A stretch of 43,935 bases of DNA from Streptomyces torulosus (GCF_001419765.1 NZ_LIRK01000179.1:1-43935); one strand, 5' to 3'. Shown: positions 1-8,262, numbered from the stretch's first letter. Numbers and translations are program-made. Notes: generated by a model from the sequence alone, not told the origin.

Positions 1-12
1 CCGGAGGGCCCC

Positions 13-834
13 GTGCCGGAAGGCCACACGATTCATCGCCTGGCCGAGGACTACCTCTCCCGCTTCGGCAACGGCACGGCCATCCACGTCACCAGCCCCC
101 AGGGCAAGTTCGCCGACGCCGCCGCCCTCCTCGACGGCACCCCCCTCACAGCCGCCGAAGCCCACGGCAAGCACCTCTTCCTCCACTTCGGCGCCCCCGA
201 CGCGGAGGACTGGGTCCACATCCACCTCGGCCTCTTCGGCAAGGTCGACCTCGGCCCCACGCCGGCGCCCCCGCCGACCGACACCGTCCGCCTCCGCCTG
301 CGCAACGACATGTCGTACGTGGACCTCCGCGGCCCCACGACCTGCGCGCTGATCACAGACGCCGAGAAGCAGGCCGTCCATGCCCGCCTCGGCCCGGACC
401 CGCTGCGCCCGGACGCCGACCCGGCCCTCGCGTACGCCCGGATCTCCCGCAGCCGTACGACGATCGCCGCGCTCCTCATGGACCAGAAGATCATCGCGGG
501 CGTCGGCAACGTCTACCGCGCCGAGGTCCTGTTCCGGCACGCCATCGACCCCTACCGCGCCGGCCGGGACATCACCGCGGCGGAGTGGGACGCGATCTGG
601 GCCGACCTCGTCGCCCTCATGCGCGAGGGCGTCCGCAACAACCGCATCGACAGCGTCCGCCCGGAACACACCCCGGAGGCCATGGGCCGCCCGCCCCGTG
701 TCGACGACCATGGCGGCGAGGTGTACGTGTACCGCAGGGCTCACCTGCCCTGCCACATCTGTGGCGGCGAGATCCGCACCGCCGATCTCGCCGCCCGCAA
801 CCTCTTCTGGTGCCCCACCTGCCAGCACCGCTGA
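13..834 (+). CDS. Fpg/Nei-family DNA glycosylase/AP lyase (Nei-like)
   Basis: A base-excision repair enzyme that would remove oxidised bases and nick the abasic site. The 273-residue product begins MPEGHTIHRLA, which after Met removal exposes the catalytic N-terminal Pro2 and Glu3 of the family; the MPEGHT form is typical of Nei rather than MutM. The H2TH region with the 'KIIAGVGNVYRAE' segment lies mid-protein. The C-terminus is a zinc finger with Cys247, Cys250, Cys267 and Cys270 (C-x2-C-x16-C-x2-C). The GTG start is preceded by GGAGGG at 3-8. The gene is complete but begins at the window edge, so its upstream partner is unseen. Its stop is 22 bases from the stop of the convergent acetyltransferase, with no obvious hairpin between. 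Exact base specificity (Nei1 or Nei2 type) is not decidable here. Confidence 0.9.
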   Translation: MPEGHTIHRLAEDYLSRFGNGTAIHVTSPQGKFADAAALLDGTPLTAAEAHGKHLFLHFGAPDAEDWVHIHLGLFGKVDLGPTPAPPPTDTVRLRLRNDMSYVDLRGPTTCALITDAEKQAVHARLGPDPLRPDADPALAYARISRSRTTIAALLMDQKIIAGVGNVYRAEVLFRHAIDPYRAGRDITAAEWDAIWADLVALMREGVRNNRIDSVRPEHTPEAMGRPPRVDDHGGEVYVYRRAHLPCHICGGEIRTADLAARNLFWCPTCQHR

Positions 835-856
835 CTCCGCAGAAGGGCGCCCGACC

Positions 857-2095
857 TCAGAACGAGTGCGGCAACCAGGGCGCCGCGGTCGACGAGCAGA
901 ATCCGACGGACGCCTCCGCGAGCGCCCCCGGCCGCAGCTCCCACACGCGCCCGGCCGCACCCAGCGACGCGAGGCTCACCCCGCCCAGATAGGCCGACGC
1001 CAACTCCCGTACGGAGAGAGCGAGATCGGCGGCCCGCTCGGTCCGCTCGCAACTCGCCCCCCGCGCGTCGCCGACCAGCCGCCAACGCCCCTCGTTCCAG
1101 GGGCAGAAGGCGTCCTCGACCTCCAACACCAGGTCCACCGGGGCCTGATAGGTCCGTGCCCCCAACGCCGCCCCGACGTCCACGAGTCGTACATGCAGAT
1201 CGTCCTGCACCCGCAGCCCGCACCGCCGGACGTCCGACACCATGTGCAGCCACGGCTCGTCCACGGGCCGCCGGTACGCGACGACCGACGACGTCAGATC
1301 GATGTCGAGGAGGAACCGCCACAACGCGGCGTGCGCGGCCGGATCCACCGCCTCCAGCGCGCTCAGCCGGACGACCCCCGCGGCCCCGCCCGGCCCCCAG
1401 TCCGGTTTGACCCGGAACCGCGCGTACCCGACGAGCCCCTCGTCCCCGTCCCGCTCCGCCACCACGCACTGCAACGGCGAGCCGCCCGCCCGGTGCCGGT
1501 CCGTGTCGAGCAGTTCCACCTGCTCCCAGCCCGGCCGCCGCACCAGCATCCCCGGCCGCTCCGGCACCCGGCGCGCGTACACCGCCTCACAGGCGTCGAG
1601 GGCCTCGGCCGGGTCGGCGTACCGCAGCCGTACGTCGTCGGTGCCGGACGGTACGGACAGCCGGACCCGCGTGGTGTCGACCTCGACACCGAGCCGATGC
1701 GTGGCGACGCCGTACCCGAACCGGCCGTAGATCGCCGGCTCCGACGCGACCAGCACGGCCAGCGGCTCGCCCCACGAGCGGACATCCGCCAACTGCCGCC
1801 GCATCATGGACGTCAGCACCCCGCGCCGCCGGTGCGTGGCCGCGACACCCACCATCGTCACGCCCGCCGCGGGGACGGCCGCACCACCGGGAACGGTGAT
1901 CCGGAAGTCGAACGCCCCGGCCGTTCCCACGCATTGGCCGCCGTCCCAGGCGCCGAGCGCACGGCCGTAGTCGAGGAGCGACTCGTCGAGGTCGCGCTCC
2001 TCGGCCGCAGCCCGCATCCCCCCGAAGGCCCGCAGAAGGTTCGCGTACCAGACATTCCAGTCGTCCTTGCCCAGCGCCCGCAGCTCAGTCGTCAT
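857..2095 (-). CDS. Eis-like GNAT family N-acetyltransferase
   Basis: Predicted acetyl-CoA-dependent N-acetyltransferase of the enhanced-intracellular-survival (Eis) type, 412 residues, the usual length of that family. The N-terminal GNAT domain carries the acetyl-CoA pyrophosphate loop V-A-A-T-H88-R-R-R-G92, followed by the 'PAIYGRFGYGVA' segment characteristic of Eis proteins. A second, degenerate GNAT-like domain and an SCP2-like C-terminal domain are expected from length. The chain ends in aromatic Phe, and Eis enzymes use the C-terminal carboxylate as a catalytic base; this is family knowledge, not demonstrated here. Mycobacterial Eis acetylates aminoglycosides and other amines; the substrate in this organism is unknown. 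No clear ribosome-binding site precedes the ATG. The gene is divergent from the phosphatase, sharing about 210 bases of upstream DNA. Confidence 0.85.
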   Translation of the reverse strand: MTTELRALGKDDWNVWYANLLRAFGGMRAAAEERDLDESLLDYGRALGAWDGGQCVGTAGAFDFRITVPGGAAVPAAGVTMVGVAATHRRRGVLTSMMRRQLADVRSWGEPLAVLVASEPAIYGRFGYGVATHRLGVEVDTTRVRLSVPSGTDDVRLRYADPAEALDACEAVYARRVPERPGMLVRRPGWEQVELLDTDRHRAGGSPLQCVVAERDGDEGLVGYARFRVKPDWGPGGAAGVVRLSALEAVDPAAHAALWRFLLDIDLTSSVVAYRRPVDEPWLHMVSDVRRCGLRVQDDLHVRLVDVGAALGARTYQAPVDLVLEVEDAFCPWNEGRWRLVGDARGASCERTERAADLALSVRELASAYLGGVSLASLGAAGRVWELRPGALAEASVGFCSSTAAPWLPHSF

Positions 2096-2270
2096 GTGCC
2101 ATGCGTAGCAGCGCCCTTCGTTACGAGCGAGTTAATTTCCCCATGCCGCACGGGGACATCGTGGGATCCTTCACAGGTGCCGCGCGGGGGCCGCAGGACG
2201 GCTCCCGTGTGAGATCTGTGTGAGATTCGTCGTGAACCGGCCCTCGGAAGGGGGACAAGTAGGACCTCCT

Positions 2271-2300
2271 GTGCACAGGGGCTGGTCCGATGGATAAGGT
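2271..2300 (+). promoter_or_regulatory. Candidate leaderless promoter of the PP2C phosphatase gene
   Basis: TGCACA at 2272-2277, a 17-base spacer and TAAGGT at 2295-2300 form a plausible vegetative sigma-factor promoter. The -10 hexamer ends eight bases before the ATG at 2309, so the transcript would start at or next to the start codon. No Shine-Dalgarno sequence is present in that gap, consistent with a leaderless mRNA. Inferred from spacing only. Confidence 0.45.
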
Positions 2301-2308
2301 CCCGAACA

Positions 2309-3481
2309 ATGGCAGCAGGACGAGAGCGGCGCGCGGCGGCCGATACGTTCACGGCCCGGATGAAGAAGCTGGTTCACCGGGTCCGCACCGGCGTGCGCAA
2401 ATCCGCCGTCGACTACTTCCGGGGCGACGGCTCCGACTGGGTCGCCCTGGCCGGTCTGCTGCTGATGATCCCGCTCATCGCGATGCTCACCATGATCGAC
2501 CCGGTGTGGTTCTCGCCCGCCGCGCTCGTCCTGCCCATCGTCGCGGGCGGGCTCCTGCTGCGTCCCGCCAGCCTGCTCGGCCTGTACGCCGCCGCCGCGA
2601 CCGCGCTGATCATCGAGTCCGTGAAGCTCGGCCCCTACACCGAGGGCCCGGCGAGAGTGACACCCGGCATCGTGCTCGTGGTCGCCGCCTGCGGTTTCTT
2701 CGGCCTGCTCATCGCCCAGTTCCGCAGCCGCGTCGGCGTCCCCTGGCGACGCGGCGGCACCATGCTCTTCGACCTCCGTGAACGCATCCGGGTGCAGAGC
2801 AAGTTGCCGCAGCTGCCCGCCGGCTGGCACCGCGAGATGGCGCTGCGCCCCGCCGGCGGCCAGTCGTTCTCCGGTGACTTCGTCGTCGCGGCCCGCACCA
2901 ACGGCGGCCGCACCCTCGAAGTCGTCCTCACCGACGTCTCCGGCAAGGGCATGGACGCCGGCTCCCGCGCCCTCCTCCTCTCCGGCGCCTTCGGCGGCCT
3001 GCTGGGATCGCTCCCACCGCACGCGTTCCTCCCGGCGGCGAACGGCTACCTCCTCCGCCAGGACTGGGACGAGGGCTTCGCGACCTCCATCCACCTCGTC
3101 CTCGACCTCGACTCCGGCGACTACGAACTCTTCTCCGCGGGCCACCCGCCCGGCCTCCAGCTCAGCGCCGGCACCGGCCGCTGGGAGGAGAAGGCAGCCG
3201 AGGGCCCGCTCCTCGGCGTCTACGACGGCGCCCAGTTCGACCCCGTGAAGGGCTCGCTGCGCCCCGGCGACGTCCTCATGCTGTTCACCGACGGCCTCGT
3301 CGAGACCTCCGACCGCGACATAGTCGAGGGCATCGACCGCCTCACCGGCGAGGCCGACCGCTACGTCCCCGGCGGCTTCCACGGCGCCGCCTGGCACCTC
3401 ATCGAAGCGGTGGCCAAGGACGTCAACGACGACCGGGCCCTGCTCCTGATCTGCCGAGAGGGCCCCACGGCCCCGAAGTGA
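2309..3481 (+). CDS. Membrane-anchored PP2C-family (SpoIIE-type) serine phosphatase
   Basis: Predicted Ser/Thr phosphatase, 390 residues, probably acting on an anti-sigma-factor antagonist or similar regulator. After a basic N-terminus there are about three to four membrane segments (roughly residues 45-135, e.g. 'WVALAGLLLMIPLIAML'), followed by a cytoplasmic SpoIIE/PPM domain. Metal-binding motifs visible are the Gly-Asp-Phe at about residue 188, 'VLTDVSGKGMDAG' and 'MLFTDGLVE' near residue 328. There is no PAS, GAF or HAMP sensor and no linked HATPase kinase domain, so it is a minimal membrane phosphatase. The ATG at 2309 fits a leaderless transcript; an in-frame ATG at 2360 (MKKLVHRV) is an alternative. 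No anti-sigma or STAS partner gene lies next to it. Confidence 0.88.
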   Translation: MAAGRERRAAADTFTARMKKLVHRVRTGVRKSAVDYFRGDGSDWVALAGLLLMIPLIAMLTMIDPVWFSPAALVLPIVAGGLLLRPASLLGLYAAAATALIIESVKLGPYTEGPARVTPGIVLVVAACGFFGLLIAQFRSRVGVPWRRGGTMLFDLRERIRVQSKLPQLPAGWHREMALRPAGGQSFSGDFVVAARTNGGRTLEVVLTDVSGKGMDAGSRALLLSGAFGGLLGSLPPHAFLPAANGYLLRQDWDEGFATSIHLVLDLDSGDYELFSAGHPPGLQLSAGTGRWEEKAAEGPLLGVYDGAQFDPVKGSLRPGDVLMLFTDGLVETSDRDIVEGIDRLTGEADRYVPGGFHGAAWHLIEAVAKDVNDDRALLLICREGPTAPK

Positions 3482-3497
3482 CAGGGCGCGCCCCCCG

Positions 3498-3559
3498 AGG
3501 GGCGCGGGGACCGGGCGAACCGGCCACCAGGGGCCGCGGGACCGGGCGAACCGGCCACC
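3498..3559 (+). repeat. Interspersed GC repeat copy plus 22-base tandem direct repeat
   Basis: The spacer after the phosphatase gene contains GGGGCGCGGGGA (3499-3510), the left part of an intergenic repeat also present at about 17596 and 43870. The following GGGACCGGGCGAACCGGCC unit is repeated: bases 3507-3528 and 3538-3559 are identical over 22 bases. The second arm differs from the GAACTGCGCGAC form of the other copies. Confidence 0.7.
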
Positions 3560-3598
3560 GGGATCCCGCTCGCTCGACACACCACAGGAGCCCACCTC

Positions 3599-4081
3599 AT
3601 GCCCCTCTCCCTCGCGGACATCGAAGCCATCGCCCGCGGCGCCCACGCCGCCCAGACCGACAAGGCGGGCCGCCCCTACGCCGAGCACCTCCAGGCGGTC
3701 GCCCACGGTGTGGCCGCCCGCGGCGGTGACGAGGACCAGATCGCCGCGGCCTGGCTGCACGACGCCATCGAGGACGAGGCCCTCACCGAGGACTGGCTCG
3801 CCGAGGCCCCCCTGACCGCCCGTACGAAGAACATCGTGCTGGCCCTCACCAAGCGCCCCGGAGAGGCCCCGGAGGCGTACGCCGCGCGCATCCTCGCCAC
3901 CCCGGGCGCTGTCCTCGTCAAACAGTCCGACCTCGCCCACAACGCGAACCCGGCCCGCCTGGCCGTCCTCGACGAGTTCACCCGGGCCCGGCTGACCCAC
4001 AAGTACGCCCGCATGCGAAACCTCCTCGGCCTGCCGGACGAACCGGCGACCGAGGAGGTCGGGGACGAGCAGGACGGCTGA
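3599..4081 (+). CDS. HD-domain hydrolase (SpoT/RelA-HD-like), small
   Basis: A 160-residue stand-alone HD-domain protein resembling the hydrolase half of RelA/SpoT proteins. Metal ligands visible are His30 in 'GRPYAEHLQAV', the paired His54-Asp55 in 'AAWLHDAIED' and Asp111 in 'VKQSDLAHNANP'. This pattern is typical of small Mesh1-like or phosphohydrolase proteins; activity on (p)ppGpp is possible but unproven. No synthetase, TGS or ACT domain is present. The ATG is well supported by AGGAG at 3586-3590. It lies 117 bases after the phosphatase, in the same direction. Its stop is three bases from the stop of the convergent acyltransferase, so the two genes share transcribed ends without a visible terminator. 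Confidence 0.82.
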   Translation: MPLSLADIEAIARGAHAAQTDKAGRPYAEHLQAVAHGVAARGGDEDQIAAAWLHDAIEDEALTEDWLAEAPLTARTKNIVLALTKRPGEAPEAYAARILATPGAVLVKQSDLAHNANPARLAVLDEFTRARLTHKYARMRNLLGLPDEPATEEVGDEQDG

Positions 4082-4084
4082 GAG

Positions 4085-5278
4085 TCAGGTCCTCGCGCCG
4101 GCCTTCCCGCGCTCGCGGGCCAGCTCGGTCGCGTCCCGCTTGAAGGCCCACTCCATCTTCGGCTCCATCGCGAACCGGAACATCCGCTGCACCGGCGGCG
4201 TGCACAGCACGGTGATGACGGCGGCCGCGAAGAAGGTTACGAACAGCTCGCCGAGCGGCTGGTAGATCCACGCGTTGAGGTCGTACCAGTCCCAGAAGCG
4301 CGAGCCCTTCGCGAGGAACCCGTGCAGCAGATAGCCGTACAGGGTGCCCGCGCCGAGCACGGTGAACCACATCTTGCGCCGGGGGACCCAGGCGAAGAAG
4401 CACGTGGTCAGCACCATGGAGCAGCCGAACAGTGCGAAGGTCATCACGACACCGGCCCACCACGGCGCACCCAGCTCCTGGGCGCTGTCCCGGTGGTAGA
4501 ACCAGGCCGAGTTCATGTCCGGGCCCAGCCAGTACGCCATCGCCAGCGCGCTCGCCAGCACCGGCACGGACAGGATCCGCACCTCACGGCGGCGCATGAA
4601 CTGGAAGTGCGCCGGCTTCATGAACAGACCCACCACGAAGAACGGCAGGAACTGCAGGACGCGCTGGAGGTCGAGGTCGTCACCGATGTCCGGCGACACG
4701 GAGGCGAGCGCCGCGATGGCGAGCGCGAGCGGCACCGGCCAGCGCACGACCTTCCACAGCGGCGTCGTCAGCCGCCAGACGAACAGCGCGATCAGGAACC
4801 AGGTGAGGTACCAGGGGTCCAGCAGGCTGATCGGGTGCGACGGGTCGTCGTCGGCGTACCGCTTGAAGACCGAGTACGCGATCTCGAACAGCACGTACGG
4901 CACCGCTATGCCGGTGACCAGCCGCCGCAGCCGGTCGGGACGCATGTCGAAACTGCGGGAGAAATAGCCGGAGATGATGATGAACGCCGGCATGTGGAAG
5001 GTGTAGACGACCATGTACAGCGCCTCGGCGGCGCGACTGTGGTCGGTCAGCGGCTCCCAGGCGTGGCCCATCGCGACGAGCACGATGGCCAGGTACTTGG
5101 CGTTGTCGAAGAACGCGTCGCGTTGTCTGGCCGGTCTGGTGTCCGGGGACGCGGCGCTCGTGGCCGGGTGGGGGGACGAGGACTTCAGCGAGCGCGGACT
5201 CGGCACTCCGTCCGCCGACGACTGGGCCGGGGGGAGCGGCGCGCTGGTGTGGCCATGCGGTCGCAGCGAGTTCGTCAC
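4085..5278 (-). CDS. Membrane acyltransferase 3 family protein (O-acyltransferase)
   Basis: Polytopic membrane protein of the acyltransferase 3 family (fucose-4-O-acetylase-like), predicted to transfer acyl groups to an exported glycan or lipid. The core starts at 'RDAFFDNAKYLAIVLVAMGHAW', with the family's N-terminal catalytic His, and continues through about ten hydrophobic segments ('FHMPAFIIISGYFSRS', 'WFLIALFVWRL', 'YGYLLHGFLAKG'). I place the start at the GTG at 5278 (397 residues) because GGGAGGG lies just upstream at 5282-5288. A longer frame to a TTG at 5329 has no ribosome-binding site. The N-terminal 50 residues are Pro/Ser-rich and cytoplasmic. Acceptor unknown; no polysaccharide genes adjoin it. 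Confidence 0.85.
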   Translation of the reverse strand: MTNSLRPHGHTSAPLPPAQSSADGVPSPRSLKSSSPHPATSAASPDTRPARQRDAFFDNAKYLAIVLVAMGHAWEPLTDHSRAAEALYMVVYTFHMPAFIIISGYFSRSFDMRPDRLRRLVTGIAVPYVLFEIAYSVFKRYADDDPSHPISLLDPWYLTWFLIALFVWRLTTPLWKVVRWPVPLALAIAALASVSPDIGDDLDLQRVLQFLPFFVVGLFMKPAHFQFMRRREVRILSVPVLASALAMAYWLGPDMNSAWFYHRDSAQELGAPWWAGVVMTFALFGCSMVLTTCFFAWVPRRKMWFTVLGAGTLYGYLLHGFLAKGSRFWDWYDLNAWIYQPLGELFVTFFAAAVITVLCTPPVQRMFRFAMEPKMEWAFKRDATELARERGKAGART

Positions 5279-5363
5279 AGACCCTCCCGCCGTGAACGAC
5301 GCGGGCCGGTCCGAGCACTCGCTGCGCAAGGGGGGGACGAGGCAGCGGTGAACATCTGAGGCA

Positions 5364-5392
5364 CCCTAGCGTTGTCTGTGCGAGTCAGTAAA
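5364..5392 (-). promoter_or_regulatory. Candidate promoter of the acyltransferase gene
   Basis: Reading the minus strand, TTACTG (plus 5387-5392), a 17-base spacer and TAGGGT (plus 5364-5369) fit a vegetative promoter. Transcription would start near 5357, giving a leader of about 80 bases before the GTG at 5278. Confidence 0.45.
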
Positions 5393-5857
5393 ACCATCGA
5401 CGTTAATCCCGTATTGGTGAGTGCGTGTCCTCTCCGGGTACCCGGGATTCGGCGAAGTGAGCGTCAGTCAGAGCGTCACTGTCCGTGCACCGAAGTGACA
5501 TGACACAGGACCCTTCTGTCCGTATACATCCGGACTAAACGGTGCATAACATGCTCGGGCGACTCCGGCGGAATGTCCGGTTAATTCCCGTTCTCCGCAC
5601 CGCCCTTGATGTGTCTGTGGCAACAATTCGAATTACCTGCGAACGGGATGTGTGTGCACGGAAACGATCACCGTGAATTCACTCCCGGCACCCTCTCGCC
5701 GGTCGTGGGCGCGCCCGCGGATCCGCGTCACTGTGGCCGACGTTGCCTCACCTGCCGCATAGGACGGCCAGGTTGGTGGCACGATGGTTCTGGCGGGGTG
5801 CGCGTGGGGTCGGCGCCCCGGGCCGGGAGTGCGGACCGACCGAGGGTGTGATCTGTT
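5393..5857. other. Divergent intergenic region, relatively AT-rich
   Basis: About 465 bases between the acyltransferase promoter (minus) and the 64-residue membrane-protein gene (plus), with no convincing gene. The stretch 5518-5640 is distinctly less GC-rich than its surroundings and includes the interrupted palindrome GTCCG-TATACATC-CGGAC (5518-5535), which could be an operator or a -10 region. No tRNA or recognisable riboswitch was seen. Confidence 0.4.
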
Positions 5858-6052
5858 GTGGCCATTTCGCTGTCAGTGGTTCTGTTGCTGGGGATCATCC
5901 TCATCGTCCTGATGAGAGGCGGGACGATCAAAGCCGGCCCGGCCGTCGTCGCCATCCTCTTCGGCTTCTTCCTCGCCTCCACCGGCATGGCCGACGACAT
6001 CCAACGCTTCCTGAACTCGATAGCGGAAACGATCAACTCGATCCAGTTCTAG
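5858..6052 (+). CDS. Small conserved-type membrane protein, function unknown
   Basis: A 64-residue hydrophobic protein starting with GTG. Two membrane segments are visible: residues about 3-20 ('ISLSVVLLLGIILIVLM') and about 27-43 ('GPAVVAILFGFFLAS'), joined by a short R-G-G-T-I-K loop. An amphipathic acidic tail 'ADDIQRFLNSIAETINSI' follows. Base composition matches neighbouring genes and the frame is clean, so I judge it real. A CGAGGG sequence at 5841-5846 is a weak, distant ribosome-binding site. It stands alone between a long intergenic region and the tRNA-Gly gene and ends in hairpin terminators. I do not recognise a characterised family. Confidence 0.7.
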   Translation: MAISLSVVLLLGIILIVLMRGGTIKAGPAVVAILFGFFLASTGMADDIQRFLNSIAETINSIQF

Positions 6053-6060
6053 CGAGGCGC

Positions 6061-6081
6061 CGCGACGGCGCCGCCGTCGCG
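6061..6081 (+). terminator. Hairpin after the small membrane-protein gene
   Basis: CGCGACGGC (6061-6069) and GCCGTCGCG (6073-6081) form a perfect nine-base-pair stem with a three-base loop, nine bases after the stop codon. There is no T-tract, as is common in Streptomyces terminators. Confidence 0.55.
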
Positions 6082-6098
6082 CATGACGCGCGAAAAGA

Positions 6099-6143
6099 CC
6101 TCCGGCCCGGCTCCGAGGAAGTCCCTCGAAACCGGGCCGGAGG
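6099..6143. terminator. Bidirectional hairpin terminator flanking tRNA-Gly
   Basis: CCTCCGGCCCGG (6099-6110) pairs perfectly with CCGGGCCGGAGG (6132-6143). The 21-base loop can form a second five-pair stem (CGAGG 6114-6118 with CCTCG 6124-6128). It lies four bases beyond the 3' end of the minus-strand tRNA-Gly and also downstream of the plus-strand small ORF, so it can serve both. Confidence 0.65.
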
Positions 6144-6147
6144 CCGG

Positions 6148-6221
6148 TGGAGCGGGCGACGGGAATCGAACCCGCGTAGCTAGTTTGGAAGACTAGGGCT
6201 CTACCATTGAGCTACGCCCGC
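6148..6221 (-). tRNA. tRNA-Gly (anticodon UCC), CCA encoded
   Basis: On the minus strand the acceptor arm GCGGGCG pairs with CGCCCGC, followed by discriminator T and encoded CCA. The anticodon stem CTAG/CTAG encloses the loop containing TCC. The T-arm has the canonical GGTTCGATTCC. The D-arm contains AGCTCAATGGTAGAGC. All four arms fold in the standard cloverleaf, 74 bases including CCA. Confidence 0.96.
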
Positions 6222-6262
6222 ACAGGTCGCGCCGCAGGTCGGGAGACCGCGGCACTGAAGGC

Positions 6263-6268
6263 ATCGTA
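6263..6268 (-). promoter_or_regulatory. Candidate -10 of tRNA-Gly
   Basis: TACGAT on the minus strand (plus ATCGTA, 6263-6268) lies 41 bases before the tRNA 5' end. The -35 element is not clear. Weak, position-based inference. Confidence 0.3.
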
Positions 6269-6398
6269 GCGGGTCGGGCGCCCTCGCCGCACACCCCTTC
6301 CGGCCCGCCCCGCGCGCCCGCCCGCGCACGCGCCCGCGTACTCGGCAAATACGGCGGCTCCCCTGGCCCGGGACATGTACCCTACGTGTCGCACCAGA

Positions 6399-6475
6399 CG
6401 GGGTGTGGCGCAGCTTGGTAGCGCGTCCGCTTTGGGAGCGGAAGGCCGTGGGTTCAAATCCCGCCACCCCGACCA
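6399..6475 (+). tRNA. tRNA-Pro (anticodon UGG), CCA encoded
   Basis: The acceptor CGGGGTG (6399-6405) pairs with CACCCCG (6465-6471), followed by discriminator A and encoded CCA. The anticodon stem CCGCT/AGCGG encloses TTTGGGA with anticodon TGG. The T-arm is GGTTCAAATCC and the D-arm is intact. It lies divergent from tRNA-Gly with 177 bases between. A TACCCT hexamer at 6378-6383 is a possible -10 element. Confidence 0.96.
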
Positions 6476-6556
6476 CCAGCCGGAACCCGCCGGGCCGACC
6501 GGCCGGGGCCTGCCAGGGCACGACCCGCGGGGCACCCGGTGTCTCAAGATCACCTT

Positions 6557-6585
6557 TTGGGGCGTGTACCGCCTGCGGTTACTAT
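6557..6585 (+). promoter_or_regulatory. Candidate tig promoter
   Basis: TTGGGG (6557-6562), a 17-base spacer and TACTAT (6580-6585) upstream of trigger factor. Transcription would start near 6592, leaving a leader of about 120 bases before the GTG at 6712. Confidence 0.5.
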
Positions 6586-6711
6586 GCAAGCTGCGCGCCC
6601 GTGTGTCTGCACTCTCACGTCTCTCAAGGGCCGCGAATCCGCTGAGGCTCTGCCGGATCCGGCAGGGGGCCCAGCAGAACCCCAAGAAGTCAGCCACAAG
6701 GAGACCGAACC

Positions 6712-8115
6712 GTGAAGAGCGCCGTGGAGACCCTGAACCCGACTCGGGTTCGGCTCACTGTCGAGGTGCCCTTCGAGGAGCTCAAGGACAGCCTCGACGC
6801 GGCGTACAAGAAGATCAACCAGCAGGTCACGGTGAAGGGCTTCCGCAAGGGCAAGATCCCGGCCCGGGTCATCGACCAGCGGTTCGGTCGCGGCGCCGTG
6901 CTGGAGGAGGCTGTCAACGACGCGCTTCCGAAGTTCTACACCGAGGCGGTCAACGAGGCCGAGCTCAACGTCCTCGGCCAGCCCGAGGTCGACATCACGG
7001 AGCTGAAGGACGGCGAGACGCTGAACTTCACCGCCGAGGTCGACGTCCGCCCGACCATCGAGATCCCGGACTTCTCCGGCATCGAGGTCGAGGTCGACGC
7101 CGTCGAGGTCACCGACGAGGACATCGACAAGGCGGTCGAGCAGCTCCGTGAGCGCTTCGCCTCGACCTCCCCGGTCGAGCGGGCCGCCGAGGACGGCGAC
7201 GTCGTCACGATCGACCTGCAGGCCAAGGTCGACGGCGAGGTCCTGGAGGACGGCGTCGCCGAGGGCGTCTCCTACACGATCGGCTCGGGCGAGCTGCTCG
7301 ACGGCATCGACGACGCCGTGAAGGGCCTGGAGCCCGGGGCCGAGGCCACCTTCACCTCCGAGCTGAAGGGCGGCTCGGCGGCGGGCAAGGAGGCCGAGGT
7401 CACCGTCAAGGTCACCCAGGTCGCAGCCCGTGAGCTGCCGGAGCTGGACGACGAGTTCGCTCAGCTCGCCTCCGAGTTCGACACCCTCGAGGAGCTGCGC
7501 GCGGACAGCCGCAAGCGCCTGGAGAACATGAAGCAGTACGACCAGGCCACGCAGGCCCAGGAGCGCGTCCTGGAGAAGCTGCTGGAGCTCGTCGAGGTGC
7601 CCGTCCCCGAGAAGCTGCTCGAGGACGAGATCAACACCCGCAAGCACAACCTGGAGCACCACCAGCTCGGCCAGATGGGCCTCGACCTCGAGAAGTACCT
7701 CGAGATCCAGGGCAAGACGGTCGAGGAGTTCGACGCCGAGACCAAGGAAGCGGCCGTCAAGGGCATCAAGACCCAGTTCGTCCTCGACGAGCTGGTCGCC
7801 AAGGAGAAGCTGAACGTCAACCAGGAGGAGCTCACCGAGCACCTCATGCGGCGCGCGGCCTCCTCCGGCATGTCCCCCGACCAGTTCGCCCAGGCCGTCG
7901 TCCAGAACAACCAGGTCCAGCTCCTGGTCGGCGAGGTCGCCCGCGGCAAGGCCCTGGCCCTGGTCGTCGAGGCGTCCACGGTCAAGGACACCAACGGCGA
8001 GCTCGTCGACCTCGACGACGAGGACGAGGACGAGACCACGGAGGGCTCCGCCGAGGCCACGGAGGAGGCCCCGGCCGCGGCCGAGGGCTCCGCCGAGGAG
8101 AAGAACGAGGCCTGA
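6712..8115 (+). CDS. tig: Trigger factor, ribosome-associated chaperone / prolyl isomerase
   Basis: The first chaperone met by nascent chains at the ribosome exit tunnel. The 467-residue protein has the three trigger-factor parts. The N-terminal ribosome-binding domain carries the signature G-F-R-K-G-K-I-P near residue 43. The FKBP-type peptidyl-prolyl isomerase domain spans about residues 160-245 ('[15 protein letters not shown]'). The long helical C-terminal arms follow to about 425. An acidic, Glu/Ala-rich tail of about 40 residues ('[13 protein letters not shown]') is added at the end, as in other actinomycetes. The GTG start has AAGGAG at 6698-6703. It precedes the clpP1-clpP2-clpX cluster but is separated from it by a strong terminator, so it is its own transcription unit. 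Confidence 0.97.
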   Translation: MKSAVETLNPTRVRLTVEVPFEELKDSLDAAYKKINQQVTVKGFRKGKIPARVIDQRFGRGAVLEEAVNDALPKFYTEAVNEAELNVLGQPEVDITELKDGETLNFTAEVDVRPTIEIPDFSGIEVEVDAVEVTDEDIDKAVEQLRERFASTSPVERAAEDGDVVTIDLQAKVDGEVLEDGVAEGVSYTIGSGELLDGIDDAVKGLEPGAEATFTSELKGGSAAGKEAEVTVKVTQVAARELPELDDEFAQLASEFDTLEELRADSRKRLENMKQYDQATQAQERVLEKLLELVEVPVPEKLLEDEINTRKHNLEHHQLGQMGLDLEKYLEIQGKTVEEFDAETKEAAVKGIKTQFVLDELVAKEKLNVNQEELTEHLMRRAASSGMSPDQFAQAVVQNNQVQLLVGEVARGKALALVVEASTVKDTNGELVDLDDEDEDETTEGSAEATEEAPAAAEGSAEEKNEA

Positions 8116-8139
8116 GCCTCGTACCCCCTCTGATCCGCA

Positions 8140-8177
8140 CGAAGAGGCCCCGGAGCACGTGCTCCGGGGCCTCTTCG
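8140..8177 (+). terminator. Terminator of tig (38-base perfect palindrome)
   Basis: Bases 8140-8158 are the exact reverse complement of 8159-8177 (19 pairs; about 17 with a four-base loop), centred on CACGTG, 24 bases after the tig stop. The arms read CGAAGAGGCCCCGGAGC and its complement. Confidence 0.85.
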
Positions 8178-8248
8178 CGTACGGCAGGGCAGCCGCCCCA
8201 GGGGGCCGGGGGTGACACGGCGCCCCTGTTCCCGCAGCGGAGCGCATG

Positions 8249-8262
8249 CGCTGACAGCGAAC
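8249..8262 (+). promoter_or_regulatory. Candidate ClgR operator upstream of clpP1
   Basis: CGCTGACAGCGAAC at 8249-8262 reads GTTCGC-TGTCA-GCG on the other strand. It fits the published ClgR consensus both as GTTCGC-N5-GCG (Streptomyces) and as CGC-Y-N-A-N-R-GCG (Corynebacterium). ClgR activates clp genes in actinomycetes. The site lies 102 bases before the annotated clpP1 start, upstream of a possible -10 hexamer TAGGGT (8301-8306), the expected place for an activator. The motif is seen directly; regulation is inferred. Confidence 0.65.

Noticed and set aside
6200..6530. Plus- and minus-strand frames crossing the tRNA genes
   Set aside because: They overlap two tRNAs with full cloverleaf structure and show no protein features.
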